NCBI RefSeq assembly: GCF_033955345.1
Contig: NZ_CP138332.1
Span: forward strand, 4,402,001 to 4,466,000
Length of the DNA stretch: 64,000 nucleotides
From: Sphingobacterium bambusae
GTDB lineage: Bacteria > Bacteroidota > Bacteroidia > Sphingobacteriales > Sphingobacteriaceae
Reading direction: 5' to 3'
In this document: piece by piece, positions 44,401-53,882 of the stretch
Position numbering within the stretch: position 1 is the first letter of the stretch
Layout: each line of letters opens with the position of its first letter
Notes under the pieces: model-generated
The model's database searches: none
What the model was told of the DNA's origin: nothing
The model's input: only the letters and a program-made list of their open reading frames with translations
Made by a program: the position numbers and the translations under genes

Positions 44401-45387
44401 CTACCCTATGTGTTTAGCAAGTTTTTCCGCTCGCCAACTAGCGAGGTGCGTGCCTTGGAGGGAACTGGCGTAGGGCTATACTTGGTGAAAAGCTATGCCG
44501 ACCAACTTGGATGGGATATACAGATTCGCTCCACCTTAGGGCAGGGCACTACGGTTACTATAGGCATTAGCCATAGCGATGTGCTGCTTAGCAGCACATC
44601 CGAAGAGATCGATGCCGGCGTAAGAAGAAAGCTGTTGATTGTGGAGGACAACGTAGAGCTAGCCGCTTTCTTGAAAGGTGCTCTGGAAGCGAGCTACAGC
44701 TGTCAGGTTTTACCAAATGGTAAGGAGGCCTTACAACTGTTGCAGAGCCACAACGTATTACCGGATATTATTATCTCGGATGCGATGATGCCCGAGATGG
44801 GGGGCCTAGAGATGGTGAAAAAGATCAGACAACAGGCGAGCATGGCTACGATACCGGTGATCTTGCTGACTGCGAAAAATGATGAACAGATGCAACGCGA
44901 CTGGGTAGCGGCGGGGGTAGACGCTTTTATCGCTAAACCCTTTGATTTGGAGGTGCTAAAGATGCAACTGCTGCAGCTGCTTGGCAAGCGCGATAAATTG
45001 ACGGCCCAACTGCGGCTAGACGAAATTAGCAAGCCTACCTTAGGCATACAAAAGGAATCGCCCGATGAGAAATTTTTGAGCAAAGTGACCCTCTTGATCG
45101 AAGAAAATATGGATGATGCCGAATTATCCGTACAGCGTCTTAGTGAAGAAGCTGATGTGCCGGCCAAGCAATTGTACCGTAAAATAAAACAACTGACCGG
45201 ATACACGCCGGTAGAGTATATTCGTAACATTCGCATGAAAAAGGCAGCACTGCTGCTGCAGCAAAAGAAGTTTACCGTGGCCGAAGTGATGTATATGGTG
45301 GGTTATTCCAATGCATCCTACTTTTCGAAATGTTTTCAGGCGGCATTTGGGATGACACCCAAAGCCTATTTGGATAAAAAGGATTAA
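41476..45387 (+). CDS. Hybrid two-component system regulator (galactan locus)
   Basis: About 1303 residues from the ATG at 41476. Order: signal peptide or membrane helix; two seven-bladed sensor propellers with repeats such as LWLGSNNGLYSYDGY and IWLGTDLGFSLW; a Y_Y_Y domain (about 690-755); a membrane helix (about 765-790); HisKA with the phospho-acceptor in ISHELKTPLS (H818); an ATPase domain (NNLISNACKYN; DTGIGI); a receiver with PDIIISDAMMPEMGG (D1102); and an AraC-type helix-turn-helix (YIRNIRMKKAALLLQQKKFT). All functional residues look intact. It senses a periplasmic oligosaccharide and activates the adjacent operon; a matching direct-repeat site lies upstream of 45548. Confidence 0.97.
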   Translation: MMRVVRYYLLFLYTILLAPCMGQSMDFQFFKNMSLGAKASTVHCFAQDSLGMLWLGSNNGLYSYDGYALHAPTAEDAPYQTFIYAITVLDARYMALGTGNGVSLYNYREDRYEAFPAGGPADVRAMLLLGDKLWIGSLTGLYCYDTKRKVLVDYKNNAGQDLGSQAIYALSGQGDSLLVGTYNGLFRFNSSKGDTQRLPLPGYRLGSNQFVNSILPMPAAHSAFIGTEYGLYVYDTRSGQLAKAGVLQQHPIKSMASKDDGTLLVGTDDGLFVYRPKEGALNRIKHDSRNSHALANNIIWSIFKDRSANIWLGTDLGFSLWSKQQTEKRYPIYQFTNSADGNRFYKILKDRAGWYWLGGDNGLIRTRGLGTRDFQSYWYRMDAPGYPLPHNRIRDIYQDRDGLLWMASDGGVNLFNEQSHQFRSFTIVDHSGRRNAKWAYDMLEDAQGKLWVATYMGGIFMLDKKQLLASSGTVVARDNYNQTQGLLADFANQILDDGQGNIWALFYNRGISRINRHSGRVSELKDKEGQSLERATFMLKDQEGAVWIGEHGTLRRIQRNGDMAQMYFDPVGRSEVTAMVEVGEAIWVATSVGVWRVDKAQLKAELLHYGQEITSMYYDREQHEVLLGGINEIAVLTDRPLASANGNNKNIVLTAMYVNNEAFGNKDYGLRYSNELTLGHEQNNLRLEFSDFDYGNHLGYRLAYAFKGHNETWIPLERGDNKVLLSNLAPGSYELQLAKVDFAGKVRSQIDVYKINIRYPWYASWWAKLAYAFAALGLLLWILNFFRVRNTLKWERRERHKVLELTRMKMDFLTAISHELKTPLSLILAPVSQLILQTKSADKKRQLEGVHRNALKINNLIQEVMAFEQAEKQEADSATLLTSQIDLLTFARDMVEEWRQSPTCAQLQFSFMATMDSLPIQTDVSKLSSILNNLISNACKYNRAEQGRVDIVLEQRDGQVLLTVSDTGIGISAEDLPYVFSKFFRSPTSEVRALEGTGVGLYLVKSYADQLGWDIQIRSTLGQGTTVTIGISHSDVLLSSTSEEIDAGVRRKLLIVEDNVELAAFLKGALEASYSCQVLPNGKEALQLLQSHNVLPDIIISDAMMPEMGGLEMVKKIRQQASMATIPVILLTAKNDEQMQRDWVAAGVDAFIAKPFDLEVLKMQLLQLLGKRDKLTAQLRLDEISKPTLGIQKESPDEKFLSKVTLLIEENMDDAELSVQRLSEEADVPAKQLYRKIKQLTGYTPVEYIRNIRMKKAALLLQQKKFTVAEVMYMVGYSNASYFSKCFQAAFGMTPKAYLDKKD

Positions 45388-45440
45388 GTGGTTGTTGGTT
45401 AGCTTGTTGTGTTGTTGCGCTGTTGCTGCTGATCAACAAA

Positions 45441-45477
45441 TTGTCCGATTTGTGTTGTTGTTTGTCCGATATGTGTT
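45441..45477 (+). promoter_or_regulatory. Direct repeat, likely regulator-binding site
   Basis: TTGTCCGATTTGTGTT (45441-45456) and TTGTCCGATATGTGTT (45462-45477) differ at one base and are 21 bases, two helical turns, apart. They end at the -33 position of the galactan operon promoter. This is the layout expected for an AraC-type activator, here the hybrid regulator encoded just upstream. Confidence 0.65.
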
Positions 45478-45507
45478 CGCGCAAATCAATGCCGATTTAT
45501 AGGTTTG
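45475..45507 (+). promoter_or_regulatory. Promoter of the galactan operon
   Basis: GTTCG at 45475-45479, a 20-base spacer and TAGGTTTG at 45500-45507 match the Bacteroidota -33/-7 pattern. The ATG of the first gene is 41 bases downstream. Confidence 0.65.
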
Positions 45508-45547
45508 TAACTATAATTGCAACCAAAAATTATAAATCGAGTTATTC

Positions 45548-48109
45548 ATGCGTGTAAGTATTTTATGTAGCTGTGCTATCCTTGCTTTTTTGTCGGCTTT
45601 TTCGCAAAGTCCTAAAGATGTGCCCACAATTTATGTGGATAAACAAGGGGTGATGCGCTGGTCAGACAGCAAACAGGAAGCGTCTTTTTATGGCGCAAAC
45701 TATACCGTTCCCTTTGCCCACGCTTTCCGCGCTTTATCCTATAAAGGTGTAAACCACAAGGAGGCGATAGATCGCGATGTCTACCATTTGGCACGGCTAG
45801 GATTTAACGCCTACCGCATACATATATGGGATGTGGAGCTAGCGGATGCCGAAGGAAACCTGACCCCCAACGAACACTTGGATTTACTGGACTACCTCTT
45901 TGCCAAGCTGCAGGAGAAGGGCATGCGTATATTGATTACAACGATGACCAATTTCGGCAATGGCTATCCGGAGCGAAATCAACAGACGGGCGCCTTCTCG
46001 TACCTATATGATAAATGTGCCGTGCATGCCGATCCGAAAGCTATTGAAGCGCAAAAGCGCTATGTAGCCCAGCTGTTGCAACATGTGAACCCCTACACGG
46101 GCTACGCCTATCAAGACGATCCTTATGTGATTGGCTTTGAAATCAACAACGAGCCTTGCCACAGCGGTGAGGTAAAGACCACCGCCAACTATATCAAACA
46201 GATGCTGGCCGCCATGAAAAAAGCGGGCAACAAAAAGCCGGTATTCTATAATGTAAGCCATAACATGGAACATGTATCGGCCTCTTTTGATGCGGATATT
46301 CAGGGCACAACTTACCAATGGTATCCTATGGGGCTTGTGGCTGGGCATACCCGTCGTGGAAATTTTTTGCCCTATGTGGATGATTATGTGATCCCGTTTT
46401 CGAAGGAGAAAGGTTTTGCTAATAAGGCACGTGCGGTGTATGAATATGACCCGGCAGACAATTTATACAGTGTGATGCACCCGGCGATGAGCCGTACATT
46501 CCGCTCGGCAGGATTTCAGTGGATTACGCAGTTTGCCTATGATCCTATGGATATTGCAGCCTATAATACGGAGTACCAAACGCACTACCTGAATTTAGCC
46601 TATACGCCTGCCAAAGCTGTCAGCATGATGATTGCCGCTGAGGTGGCTTATACAATTCCGCGCAACCAACGTTTTCCGGCCTATCCGCAAGATACCATCT
46701 TTGGCGATTTTATGCTGAGCTACACGCAAGACTTGGCGCTGATGAACAGCCCAGAAAAATATTATTACAGCAATGATACCGAGGTGAAGCCGGTGGAGGC
46801 AACGCGTCTGCAGCATATCGCTGGTCATGGTTCCTCGCCTGTGGTATTATACAGCGGTACAGGTGCCTATTTTTTGGATAGGCTGGAAGATGGACTTTGG
46901 CGGTTGGAGCTGATGCCTGATGTACTGCAACAGCACGATCCCTTTGCCAAGCCCTCGCTAACCCGGGAGGTGATGCTCATTATGTATGGCGAGCAGGATA
47001 TGCGTGTGGAGCTACCTGACTTGGGGACACAATTTACCGTGCAACCGATGGACAGCGCTACAACGAATTTACGGGTGGATGGTGCTAATTTTACCGTACG
47101 GCCCGGTGTTTACCTATTGAAGCGTGCGAACCTATCAGCGCGCAAGAGTTGGACGGCGCAAACGCCATGGAACCAAGGTAAACTGGGTGAATTTTATGCA
47201 CCGGCAGCTTCTACTTTGCATACGCCAGTGTTAACGCATACAGCGGCACCCGTTCTGGAAAAAGGAGAGGCACAGCGCTTAACGTTTAAGCTCATGGCTG
47301 CTCAAAAGCCCGATTCCGTTATTTTACAAACCGACAATATATCCTTTTGGAAGGATGATAATGCTTATTTTAAGCTGCAACAGCTGGGAGCCTACGATTA
47401 CAGCGTAGAACTGCCAACAGACCTGCTACAGGGGGATGTGCTGCGGTATACAGTTACGGTGTTTGCCGATGGAAAACGCTACACCTACCCGGATAACCGA
47501 CCGGGGGAGCCTTTGGCTTGGGACTATGAAGTAAGCCAGTATTGGAGCAGCAAGCTTGCTGATTCGACGCAACCTATCTTATTGGCCTATGGGGCAGGGA
47601 AGGACAGTCCTTTTGCCATGTATGCCATCCCCGAGACGGCTTATAGCACGGCCAAGCTTAGCCAAGCAAGTTATGTAGAACCTGCGCAATGGACCTATGC
47701 CTTGCACGGGAAGGATACCGCTGCCCGCTATTTTTGGAAGAAGGATATAGCGGATGTATTGCTGAACAGGCCAAAAGGCTTGAAACAGGCGGATACACTC
47801 TGTGTGCAACTGCAGGGAACGACAGGTGCATTGGCCGTAGGCTTGCTAACAAACAGCGGATATACCTACTGCAGTACCGTGCAACCGACTAAAGACAAGC
47901 TCGGCGTGTTTCGTATTGCGCTTGCTGACTTGAAGCTCGTGCCTACAACCTTGCTTCCGGCTCCTTTCCCATCGTTTTTGCCCCGCTATTTCCATCCGCA
48001 AGTGGACATTCCCTTCCGAAAGGATGCATTGGAGCAATTGCTGATAGCAACAACGGAGCCTAGCAGCCAAGGGGCAAGCCTGACGATAGGCGCCGTGTGG
48101 CTGGAATAG
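45548..48109 (+). CDS. Clan GH-A glycoside hydrolase, possibly GH147 beta-galactosidase
   Basis: 853 residues with a signal peptide (AILAFLSAFSQS). A (beta/alpha)8 barrel fills about residues 30-430: GFNAYRIHIWDVE, GMRILITTMTNFGNGYPERN, and VIGFEINNEPCHSG, where N-E is the clan GH-A acid/base (E202). Beta-rich modules follow to the C terminus. It is the first gene of a galactan-type operon. In published Bacteroides galactan loci this position can hold GH147, an exo-beta-1,4-galactosidase of similar length, and that is my best guess. A diverged GH5-like enzyme is the alternative. The clan is clear; the family is inferred from context. Confidence 0.7.
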   Translation: MRVSILCSCAILAFLSAFSQSPKDVPTIYVDKQGVMRWSDSKQEASFYGANYTVPFAHAFRALSYKGVNHKEAIDRDVYHLARLGFNAYRIHIWDVELADAEGNLTPNEHLDLLDYLFAKLQEKGMRILITTMTNFGNGYPERNQQTGAFSYLYDKCAVHADPKAIEAQKRYVAQLLQHVNPYTGYAYQDDPYVIGFEINNEPCHSGEVKTTANYIKQMLAAMKKAGNKKPVFYNVSHNMEHVSASFDADIQGTTYQWYPMGLVAGHTRRGNFLPYVDDYVIPFSKEKGFANKARAVYEYDPADNLYSVMHPAMSRTFRSAGFQWITQFAYDPMDIAAYNTEYQTHYLNLAYTPAKAVSMMIAAEVAYTIPRNQRFPAYPQDTIFGDFMLSYTQDLALMNSPEKYYYSNDTEVKPVEATRLQHIAGHGSSPVVLYSGTGAYFLDRLEDGLWRLELMPDVLQQHDPFAKPSLTREVMLIMYGEQDMRVELPDLGTQFTVQPMDSATTNLRVDGANFTVRPGVYLLKRANLSARKSWTAQTPWNQGKLGEFYAPAASTLHTPVLTHTAAPVLEKGEAQRLTFKLMAAQKPDSVILQTDNISFWKDDNAYFKLQQLGAYDYSVELPTDLLQGDVLRYTVTVFADGKRYTYPDNRPGEPLAWDYEVSQYWSSKLADSTQPILLAYGAGKDSPFAMYAIPETAYSTAKLSQASYVEPAQWTYALHGKDTAARYFWKKDIADVLLNRPKGLKQADTLCVQLQGTTGALAVGLLTNSGYTYCSTVQPTKDKLGVFRIALADLKLVPTTLLPAPFPSFLPRYFHPQVDIPFRKDALEQLLIATTEPSSQGASLTIGAVWLE

Positions 48110-48170
48110 GAAAGCAAAGAAATACAACAGGAGTAAAAGCTAAATTATAAACGAATATAAATCTAATAGA

Positions 48171-51155
48171 ATGAAGGGTTTTGCATTTAAAACAAGTGTG
48201 TTAGGCTTGTCGCTGCTATCCACATTGGGGCTAGCGACGACAGTGCATGCAGCTATCCCGAGGCCCAGCAGTAGCCTGAGATCGGCATGGCAGCAGGAGG
48301 TGCGTGGTATCGTGCGTAATGAAAACGGCGAGGCCATGGCGGGGGTAACGGTACTCGTGGTGGGAACAACGGTGGGCACATCGACCGGGGAAGATGGTTC
48401 CTATCGTGTGCTGTTGCCGACGGGCAAAACACAACTGGCGTTCTCTATTTTGGGCTACAGTAGCCAAACACTTCAAGTGACGGGAACGACGTTGGATGTG
48501 CAGTTGAAGCCAACGGGCAATGAACTGGAGGAGCTGGTGGTGGTGGGCTATGGCAGCACAACCAAAAAAGATCTGACGGGCGCAGTAAACACCGTAAGCA
48601 GTAAAGATTTTAACACGGGTTTGGTAGGCTCGCCCGAACAATTGATAAACGGTAAGACGGCTGGGGTGCAGGTCATGTCCAACAGTGGGTCCCCCTCGGC
48701 AGGAAGCAGCATCCGTATTCGTGGTGGTGCCTCGTTGAGCGCCAGCAACGATCCGCTAATTGTGTTGGATGGGGTGCCCTTGGAAACAGGCGGCATCAGC
48801 GGAAATAGCGGTAACTTTTTGAGCTTGATCAATCCCAATGATATCGAAAGCATGACGGTGCTCAAAGATGCATCGGCTACGGCAATCTATGGTTCGCGTG
48901 CATCCAACGGGGTGTTACTGATCACGACCAAGAAAGGTAAAGGCGACGCCTTGCGCCTCTCTTTCTCCTCTATCGTATCGATGCAGCAGGCACTGGGCGT
49001 CGCGGATATGATGTCGCGCGATGAATTTGCCGAGCTGATCAACAGCCGGGGTACAGCCGCACAGAAGGCACTTTTGGGGGAAGCTTCCACAGACTGGCTC
49101 GACCAGGTATTTCAGCAGGCCATAGGCACAGACAACAACCTGAGCCTACAGGGGAAGATTGCCAAGACCTTGCCTTTTCGCGCTTCGGTGGGCTACTATG
49201 ACCAGCAAGGTACCTTGCGTACCGATCGCAGCGAACGTATGACCGGATCCTTGGTGCTGAGCCCTACATTCTTTGATCAGCATTTATCCGTAAACCTTAA
49301 CCTGAAGGGCGCGCGCAACAATAACCGTTTTGCCAATACAGATGCGATATGGTCGGCCATTGCGTTTAACCCTACACAGCCAATTTATTCAGGCTTGGAT
49401 ACCTATGGTGGTTACTATGAGAGCCTAGACAATGCCGGTCTGCCGGCTACGGGGGCCAATCTAAATCCCTTAGGTTTATTGAACCAAGAGCGACACCGCA
49501 GCACGGTAAATCGCGGCATCGGAAACTTAGATATGGACTACAAATTCCATTTCTTGCCGGAATTGAAAGCGCATGTAACTTTAGGCTACGACTATGCCAA
49601 AGGAAATGGCTTTAACCATATCCCGGCCAGCGCAGCCAACAACTTCACCATTCAAGGGGCATATGATCGCTATGCACAAACGCTGGAAAATAGATTGTTT
49701 ACGGGATACCTGAACTACAACAAGAGCTTGCCCGCTATAAAAAGTACGGTGGAGGTGACAGCAGGACATGACTACCAATATTGGAGCGCGGAACGCCCAC
49801 CCATTGTGTACCTTAATGATTTAGGGGATGTGCGCTCTACGGCTATCGCGTCGGACGAAAGACATGCCCTTATCTCTTGGTATGGTCGGTTGAACTACAA
49901 CTTTGATAGCCGCTACTTGCTCACGGCCACGATCCGTAAGGACGGCACTTCACGCTTTAGCCCAGAGAACCGGTGGGGTACATTTCCATCGCTGGCCTTG
50001 GCCTGGCGCCTCTCGGAGGAGTCTTTCCTGAAAGATGTTTCGTTTTTGGACGACCTGAAGCTGCGGGCCAGCTATGGGGTGACGGGGCAGCAGGAGGGCA
50101 TCGGCAACTATGAATACCTGCCGGTCTATAACCTGGGTACACAGTATGCCCAATACCGCTTCGGCGATCAATACCACTTGGTGTACCGCCCTTCGGTTTA
50201 CAATCGGGATTTGCGCTGGGAAACCACCAAGGCTTTCAACTATGGCGTGGATTTCTCGCTGTGGCAGGGCCGTGTATCGGGATCGGTAGAATACTATACC
50301 CGTAAAACACACGATCTATTGGCCAACGTGCCAGTTGCCGCTGGGACAAACTTTGACCAGAATGCAACAATCAATGTGGGCAACGTGGAAAGCAGTGGTC
50401 TGGAATTTCAACTGAATACAGTGCCGATACAAACGGATAACCTACGCTGGGAGGTCAACGTGAATGCGACAAACCAGCATATTAAGGTCACGAATATAGC
50501 CTTGGTGCAGGATGCGAACTCGGTGGGCACCTATGTAGGCCCGGTAGTGAGCGGCCGCGGCATACAGATCTTGACGACAGGATACCAACCCTACATGTTC
50601 TACGTCTACAAACAGCTGTATGACGAGGGCGGAAAGCCCTTGGAAGGCATTTATGCCGACCTGAACGGCGATGGTGCAATTGACGAGAAAGATCTGTATC
50701 GCTACCAATCGCCGGCGGCTAAATGGCTGTTTGGTTTCAATACCCAGTTGACCTACAAGAAATGGTCGGCCGCGACCACGCTACGAGCCAATGTGGGCAA
50801 CTATGTGTTCAATAATACGAAAATGAACCTAAGTGCTTGGGAAACGGTACAGTACGTGGATCCGGCGATCAACAACCTGCACCGTGACTACCTCAATACG
50901 GGTTTTCAAAGTAGACAGTATTACTCGGACTACTACGTAGAGAATGCTTCCTTCCTGCGTATGGAGAATATCTCTCTGGGCTACAGCTTTGGTAAACTGG
51001 GCAAAATATCCAACTTACGGGCAGGAGCCGTTGTGCAGAATGTATTCGTGATCAGCAAGTACAGCGGTATAGATCCGGAGGTACCGAGTGGTTTTGATAG
51101 CTCCTTCTATCCGCGTTCGCGGACCTTCTCGCTGAGCTTGAATCTTGATTTTTAA
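48171..51155 (+). CDS. SusC-family TonB-dependent transporter (galactan locus)
   Basis: 994 residues. After a signal peptide come a carboxypeptidase-regulatory-like domain (GIVRNENGEAMAGVTVLVVG), the hallmark LEELVVVGYGSTTKKDLTGA, and a plug with IRIRGGASLSASNDPLIVLD and MTVLKDASATAIYGSRASNG, then the barrel. It imports galacto-oligosaccharides, judged from the GH53 and GH2 enzymes in the same operon. The following SusD frame overlaps its 3' end, but the likely SusD start is 29 bases beyond its stop. Confidence 0.96.
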   Translation: MKGFAFKTSVLGLSLLSTLGLATTVHAAIPRPSSSLRSAWQQEVRGIVRNENGEAMAGVTVLVVGTTVGTSTGEDGSYRVLLPTGKTQLAFSILGYSSQTLQVTGTTLDVQLKPTGNELEELVVVGYGSTTKKDLTGAVNTVSSKDFNTGLVGSPEQLINGKTAGVQVMSNSGSPSAGSSIRIRGGASLSASNDPLIVLDGVPLETGGISGNSGNFLSLINPNDIESMTVLKDASATAIYGSRASNGVLLITTKKGKGDALRLSFSSIVSMQQALGVADMMSRDEFAELINSRGTAAQKALLGEASTDWLDQVFQQAIGTDNNLSLQGKIAKTLPFRASVGYYDQQGTLRTDRSERMTGSLVLSPTFFDQHLSVNLNLKGARNNNRFANTDAIWSAIAFNPTQPIYSGLDTYGGYYESLDNAGLPATGANLNPLGLLNQERHRSTVNRGIGNLDMDYKFHFLPELKAHVTLGYDYAKGNGFNHIPASAANNFTIQGAYDRYAQTLENRLFTGYLNYNKSLPAIKSTVEVTAGHDYQYWSAERPPIVYLNDLGDVRSTAIASDERHALISWYGRLNYNFDSRYLLTATIRKDGTSRFSPENRWGTFPSLALAWRLSEESFLKDVSFLDDLKLRASYGVTGQQEGIGNYEYLPVYNLGTQYAQYRFGDQYHLVYRPSVYNRDLRWETTKAFNYGVDFSLWQGRVSGSVEYYTRKTHDLLANVPVAAGTNFDQNATINVGNVESSGLEFQLNTVPIQTDNLRWEVNVNATNQHIKVTNIALVQDANSVGTYVGPVVSGRGIQILTTGYQPYMFYVYKQLYDEGGKPLEGIYADLNGDGAIDEKDLYRYQSPAAKWLFGFNTQLTYKKWSAATTLRANVGNYVFNNTKMNLSAWETVQYVDPAINNLHRDYLNTGFQSRQYYSDYYVENASFLRMENISLGYSFGKLGKISNLRAGAVVQNVFVISKYSGIDPEVPSGFDSSFYPRSRTFSLSLNLDF

Positions 51156-51183
51156 TTGGTTTGATAGACATAATATGTGTGTG

Positions 51184-52749
51184 ATGAAAAATATAAAAAT
51201 ATACAGCTGTAGCTTGTTGTCGATCTTGTTTTTGCTACTTGGCTGCACGAAAGATTTGGATCAATATCCTTCCGTAGAGACGACGTCGGAGGCAGTGTAC
51301 ACCTCGGTAGACGGTTATCGCTCGGTATTGGCCAAGGTGTATGGCTCGTTTGCCGTGGCGGGCAATGGTCGCGGCGATGCTGATCCGGATATGGCCAGTG
51401 CCACCGCTACGTGGGGCTATCTTCGGGTATACTTCAACCTGCAGGAGGTGCCTACAGATGAGGTGATCTATACCTGGGCAGGGGGCGACAATATGGTGGA
51501 ATTGCAATACATGACCTGGGGAGCATCTGACACCTGGGTAAACGCCATGTACTACCGCATATACTATACCGTGGCACTGTGTAACGAGTTTCTGCGCAAC
51601 GCGACAGCCGAGAAGATCGCGCAGTTTGGCGATGCCGACCAACGTGAAATAGCCAGTTTTGCTGCCGAAGCACGTTTTGTGCGCGCGCTGGCCTATAGCC
51701 ACGCGATGGATCTTTATGGCAATGTGCCCTTCGTGACAGAGAAAGATGCCGTAGCGGCATTTTTTCCTCCGCGTATAGCACGGGCCGATCTGTTTGCCTA
51801 TATCGAGCAGGAGCTCACCCAAATTGCGGAACTACTGCCTGAGGCACGCCAAAATCAATATGGACGTGTGAGCCGAGCGGCAGCATGGGCGCTGTTGGCT
51901 AAAAACTACCTCAACGCGCAGGTGTACACGGGCACGGCTCGCTACGCCGATGCAGTAACCGCAAGCAAAAAGGTGATTGACAGTGGATATAGCTTAAACG
52001 CTGACTATAAGCAGTTGTTTAATGCCGATAACGATAAACGTATCAATGAGATCATTTTTCCGATTCAAGCGGATGTAGAACGTACCACAACTTGGGGCGC
52101 CACAACCTATTTGGTGAATGGCCCTATTGTGGGTAGCATGCAAGCGGCCAACTATGGCGTACTATCGGGATGGAACAGTTTTCGGACCCTGCGTGAGTTT
52201 GTCGGCATATTTAATACAAACGATAAACGGGGGGACCTCTGGAAAAATGGACAATCGCTGGACGTGGACGACCCTTCTTCATCAAGCCAAGGCTATGGAC
52301 TGGTGAAATTTACCAACCTGAAGGATGACGGCACCTACAAGACTGATGAGGGCTTGGTGAGTACCGATTTTCCGATGATTCGCTTGGGCGATGTGTACCT
52401 GATGTATGCGGAAGCGGTGCTGCGTGGTGGTGGCGGTAGCGCAACGGAAGCACTGGCACTCGTTAACCAACTGCGGCAGCGCGCTTTTGGCGGCACAACC
52501 GGCAACATAGGGCAAGCGCAACTCACGCTGGATTTTATATTGGAGGAGCGCGGACGAGAACTTTTTTGGGAGTGTACCCGACGGACGGATTTGATTCGCT
52601 TTGGTCGATTCACGGGAAACAGCTACCTCTGGCAGTGGAAGGGTGGCGATGTCAATGGACGTAGTGTGGATAACAAGTTTAACCTGTATCCTATACCCAC
52701 CACAGACATGACAGCAAACCCCAACTTAATACAGAACACGGGATACTAA
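51184..52749 (+). CDS. SusD-family surface lipoprotein (galactan locus)
   Basis: About 521 residues from the ATG at 51184 (MKNIKIYSCSLLSILFLLLG), with the lipobox LLGC and CTKDLDQYPSVETTSEAVYT. The frame is open from 51145 within SusC, but that start would put 13 extra residues before the signal peptide. TPR-like helices (AEARFVRALAYSHAMDLYGN) and the C-terminal FILEERGRELFWECTRRTDL are classical SusD. It acts as the binding lid of the adjacent SusC. Confidence 0.96.
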   Translation: MKNIKIYSCSLLSILFLLLGCTKDLDQYPSVETTSEAVYTSVDGYRSVLAKVYGSFAVAGNGRGDADPDMASATATWGYLRVYFNLQEVPTDEVIYTWAGGDNMVELQYMTWGASDTWVNAMYYRIYYTVALCNEFLRNATAEKIAQFGDADQREIASFAAEARFVRALAYSHAMDLYGNVPFVTEKDAVAAFFPPRIARADLFAYIEQELTQIAELLPEARQNQYGRVSRAAAWALLAKNYLNAQVYTGTARYADAVTASKKVIDSGYSLNADYKQLFNADNDKRINEIIFPIQADVERTTTWGATTYLVNGPIVGSMQAANYGVLSGWNSFRTLREFVGIFNTNDKRGDLWKNGQSLDVDDPSSSSQGYGLVKFTNLKDDGTYKTDEGLVSTDFPMIRLGDVYLMYAEAVLRGGGGSATEALALVNQLRQRAFGGTTGNIGQAQLTLDFILEERGRELFWECTRRTDLIRFGRFTGNSYLWQWKGGDVNGRSVDNKFNLYPIPTTDMTANPNLIQNTGY

Positions 52750-52780
52750 ACACGGTAACCATTAACGAATTATACCTATC

Positions 52781-53833
52781 ATGAAAAAATTGATTATTTG
52801 TGCAATGGCCTTGCTTGTCATGGCCTGCAAAAAGGAGGGAGGACAGCCCGCTATCTCGGGCTTTGAACCGGCGATACTGCACAGCAGTGCACTGGATGTG
52901 CAGCTGGATGCGACAGCACGGAAGAAGCTGGCCCTGCAGTTGGTTTGGGAGGAGTCGACCTTGCACAGTGCCCAGCCTATTGCCCAATCGACGCTAAAGA
53001 ACCGCGTGGAATTTGCGACCGACGCTTCCTTTGCGACGGTAGCAAAGCAGATCGAGCAGGTGCCCGCATCCCTAAGCTACACAAACGAGCAGCTCAACAG
53101 CCTTGTGCTGGGCATGGGCTTCGTGGCCGGTGAAAGCAAAACGCTCTATGCGCGCGTGGCCTCCCGCTTGGCGGCGAACAAGGAGATTAGCTACAGCAAC
53201 GTTGTGGCGATTGCCATCACGCCTTATGAACCCATAGCGGACGCGGATTACCTGTATATGGCCAATAAAGAATTGACGCAGTTTCCGTGGAAGCTTTGCG
53301 CTCGAAAAGAGGATGGTATGTATGATGGCTTTGTCAAAGTTGACCCCTGGTATAACTTTTACCTGACGAACGAGGAAAGTGCCAACGCCTCGTTGATCTA
53401 TGGCTCCTATCCGGTGGATGGCAACCAATATATCCTTTATAGTGGCGCCGATAGATGGAACTGCTGGACCAGCAATGGGGGCTATCTATACCTGACGGCA
53501 GATGTAAACAAATTGACCTGGAAGGAGACGGTGGTGGAATCGTTGGCCGTGACCGGCGACTTCAACGGTTGGAGTACCACGGCGACGCCCATGACCTACG
53601 ATCAGGTAGCCAAAGTATGGAAAGCTACGATTACAACCACGAGCGCTCAACAATGGGGCATCAAGGTGTTGATCAATGGCAGCTGGACTTGGTTTTTTGG
53701 TGCAGCTGAAGAGGAGGGGGTATGTACGCTGTATACTGCGGATGCTAGCGGATTTGCCTACGACAAGGTAGGTACGCACACGCTCGTCCTCGACTTAAGT
53801 GACCCGAAGGCATTTACCTATACGGTAGAGTAA
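52781..53833 (+). CDS. SusE-like surface glycan-binding lipoprotein
   Basis: 350 residues. The lipobox is LVMAC followed by KKEGGQ. The N-terminal domain (about 25-150) is SusE-like: LQLVWEES, then KNRVEFATDASFATVAKQIE and YARVASRLAANKEISYSNVV. The C-terminal 110 residues (VTGDFNGWSTTATPMTYDQV, WGIKVLINGSWTWFFG) resemble starch-binding-type immunoglobulin-like modules with exposed tryptophans. It sits directly after SusD, as SusE does, and would bind galactan on the cell surface. Confidence 0.85.
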   Translation: MKKLIICAMALLVMACKKEGGQPAISGFEPAILHSSALDVQLDATARKKLALQLVWEESTLHSAQPIAQSTLKNRVEFATDASFATVAKQIEQVPASLSYTNEQLNSLVLGMGFVAGESKTLYARVASRLAANKEISYSNVVAIAITPYEPIADADYLYMANKELTQFPWKLCARKEDGMYDGFVKVDPWYNFYLTNEESANASLIYGSYPVDGNQYILYSGADRWNCWTSNGGYLYLTADVNKLTWKETVVESLAVTGDFNGWSTTATPMTYDQVAKVWKATITTTSAQQWGIKVLINGSWTWFFGAAEEEGVCTLYTADASGFAYDKVGTHTLVLDLSDPKAFTYTVE

Positions 53834-53882
53834 TAGCTGACCGGAGTGCGAATAAATGGGTGGATTTTAAAGAAAAAATACA

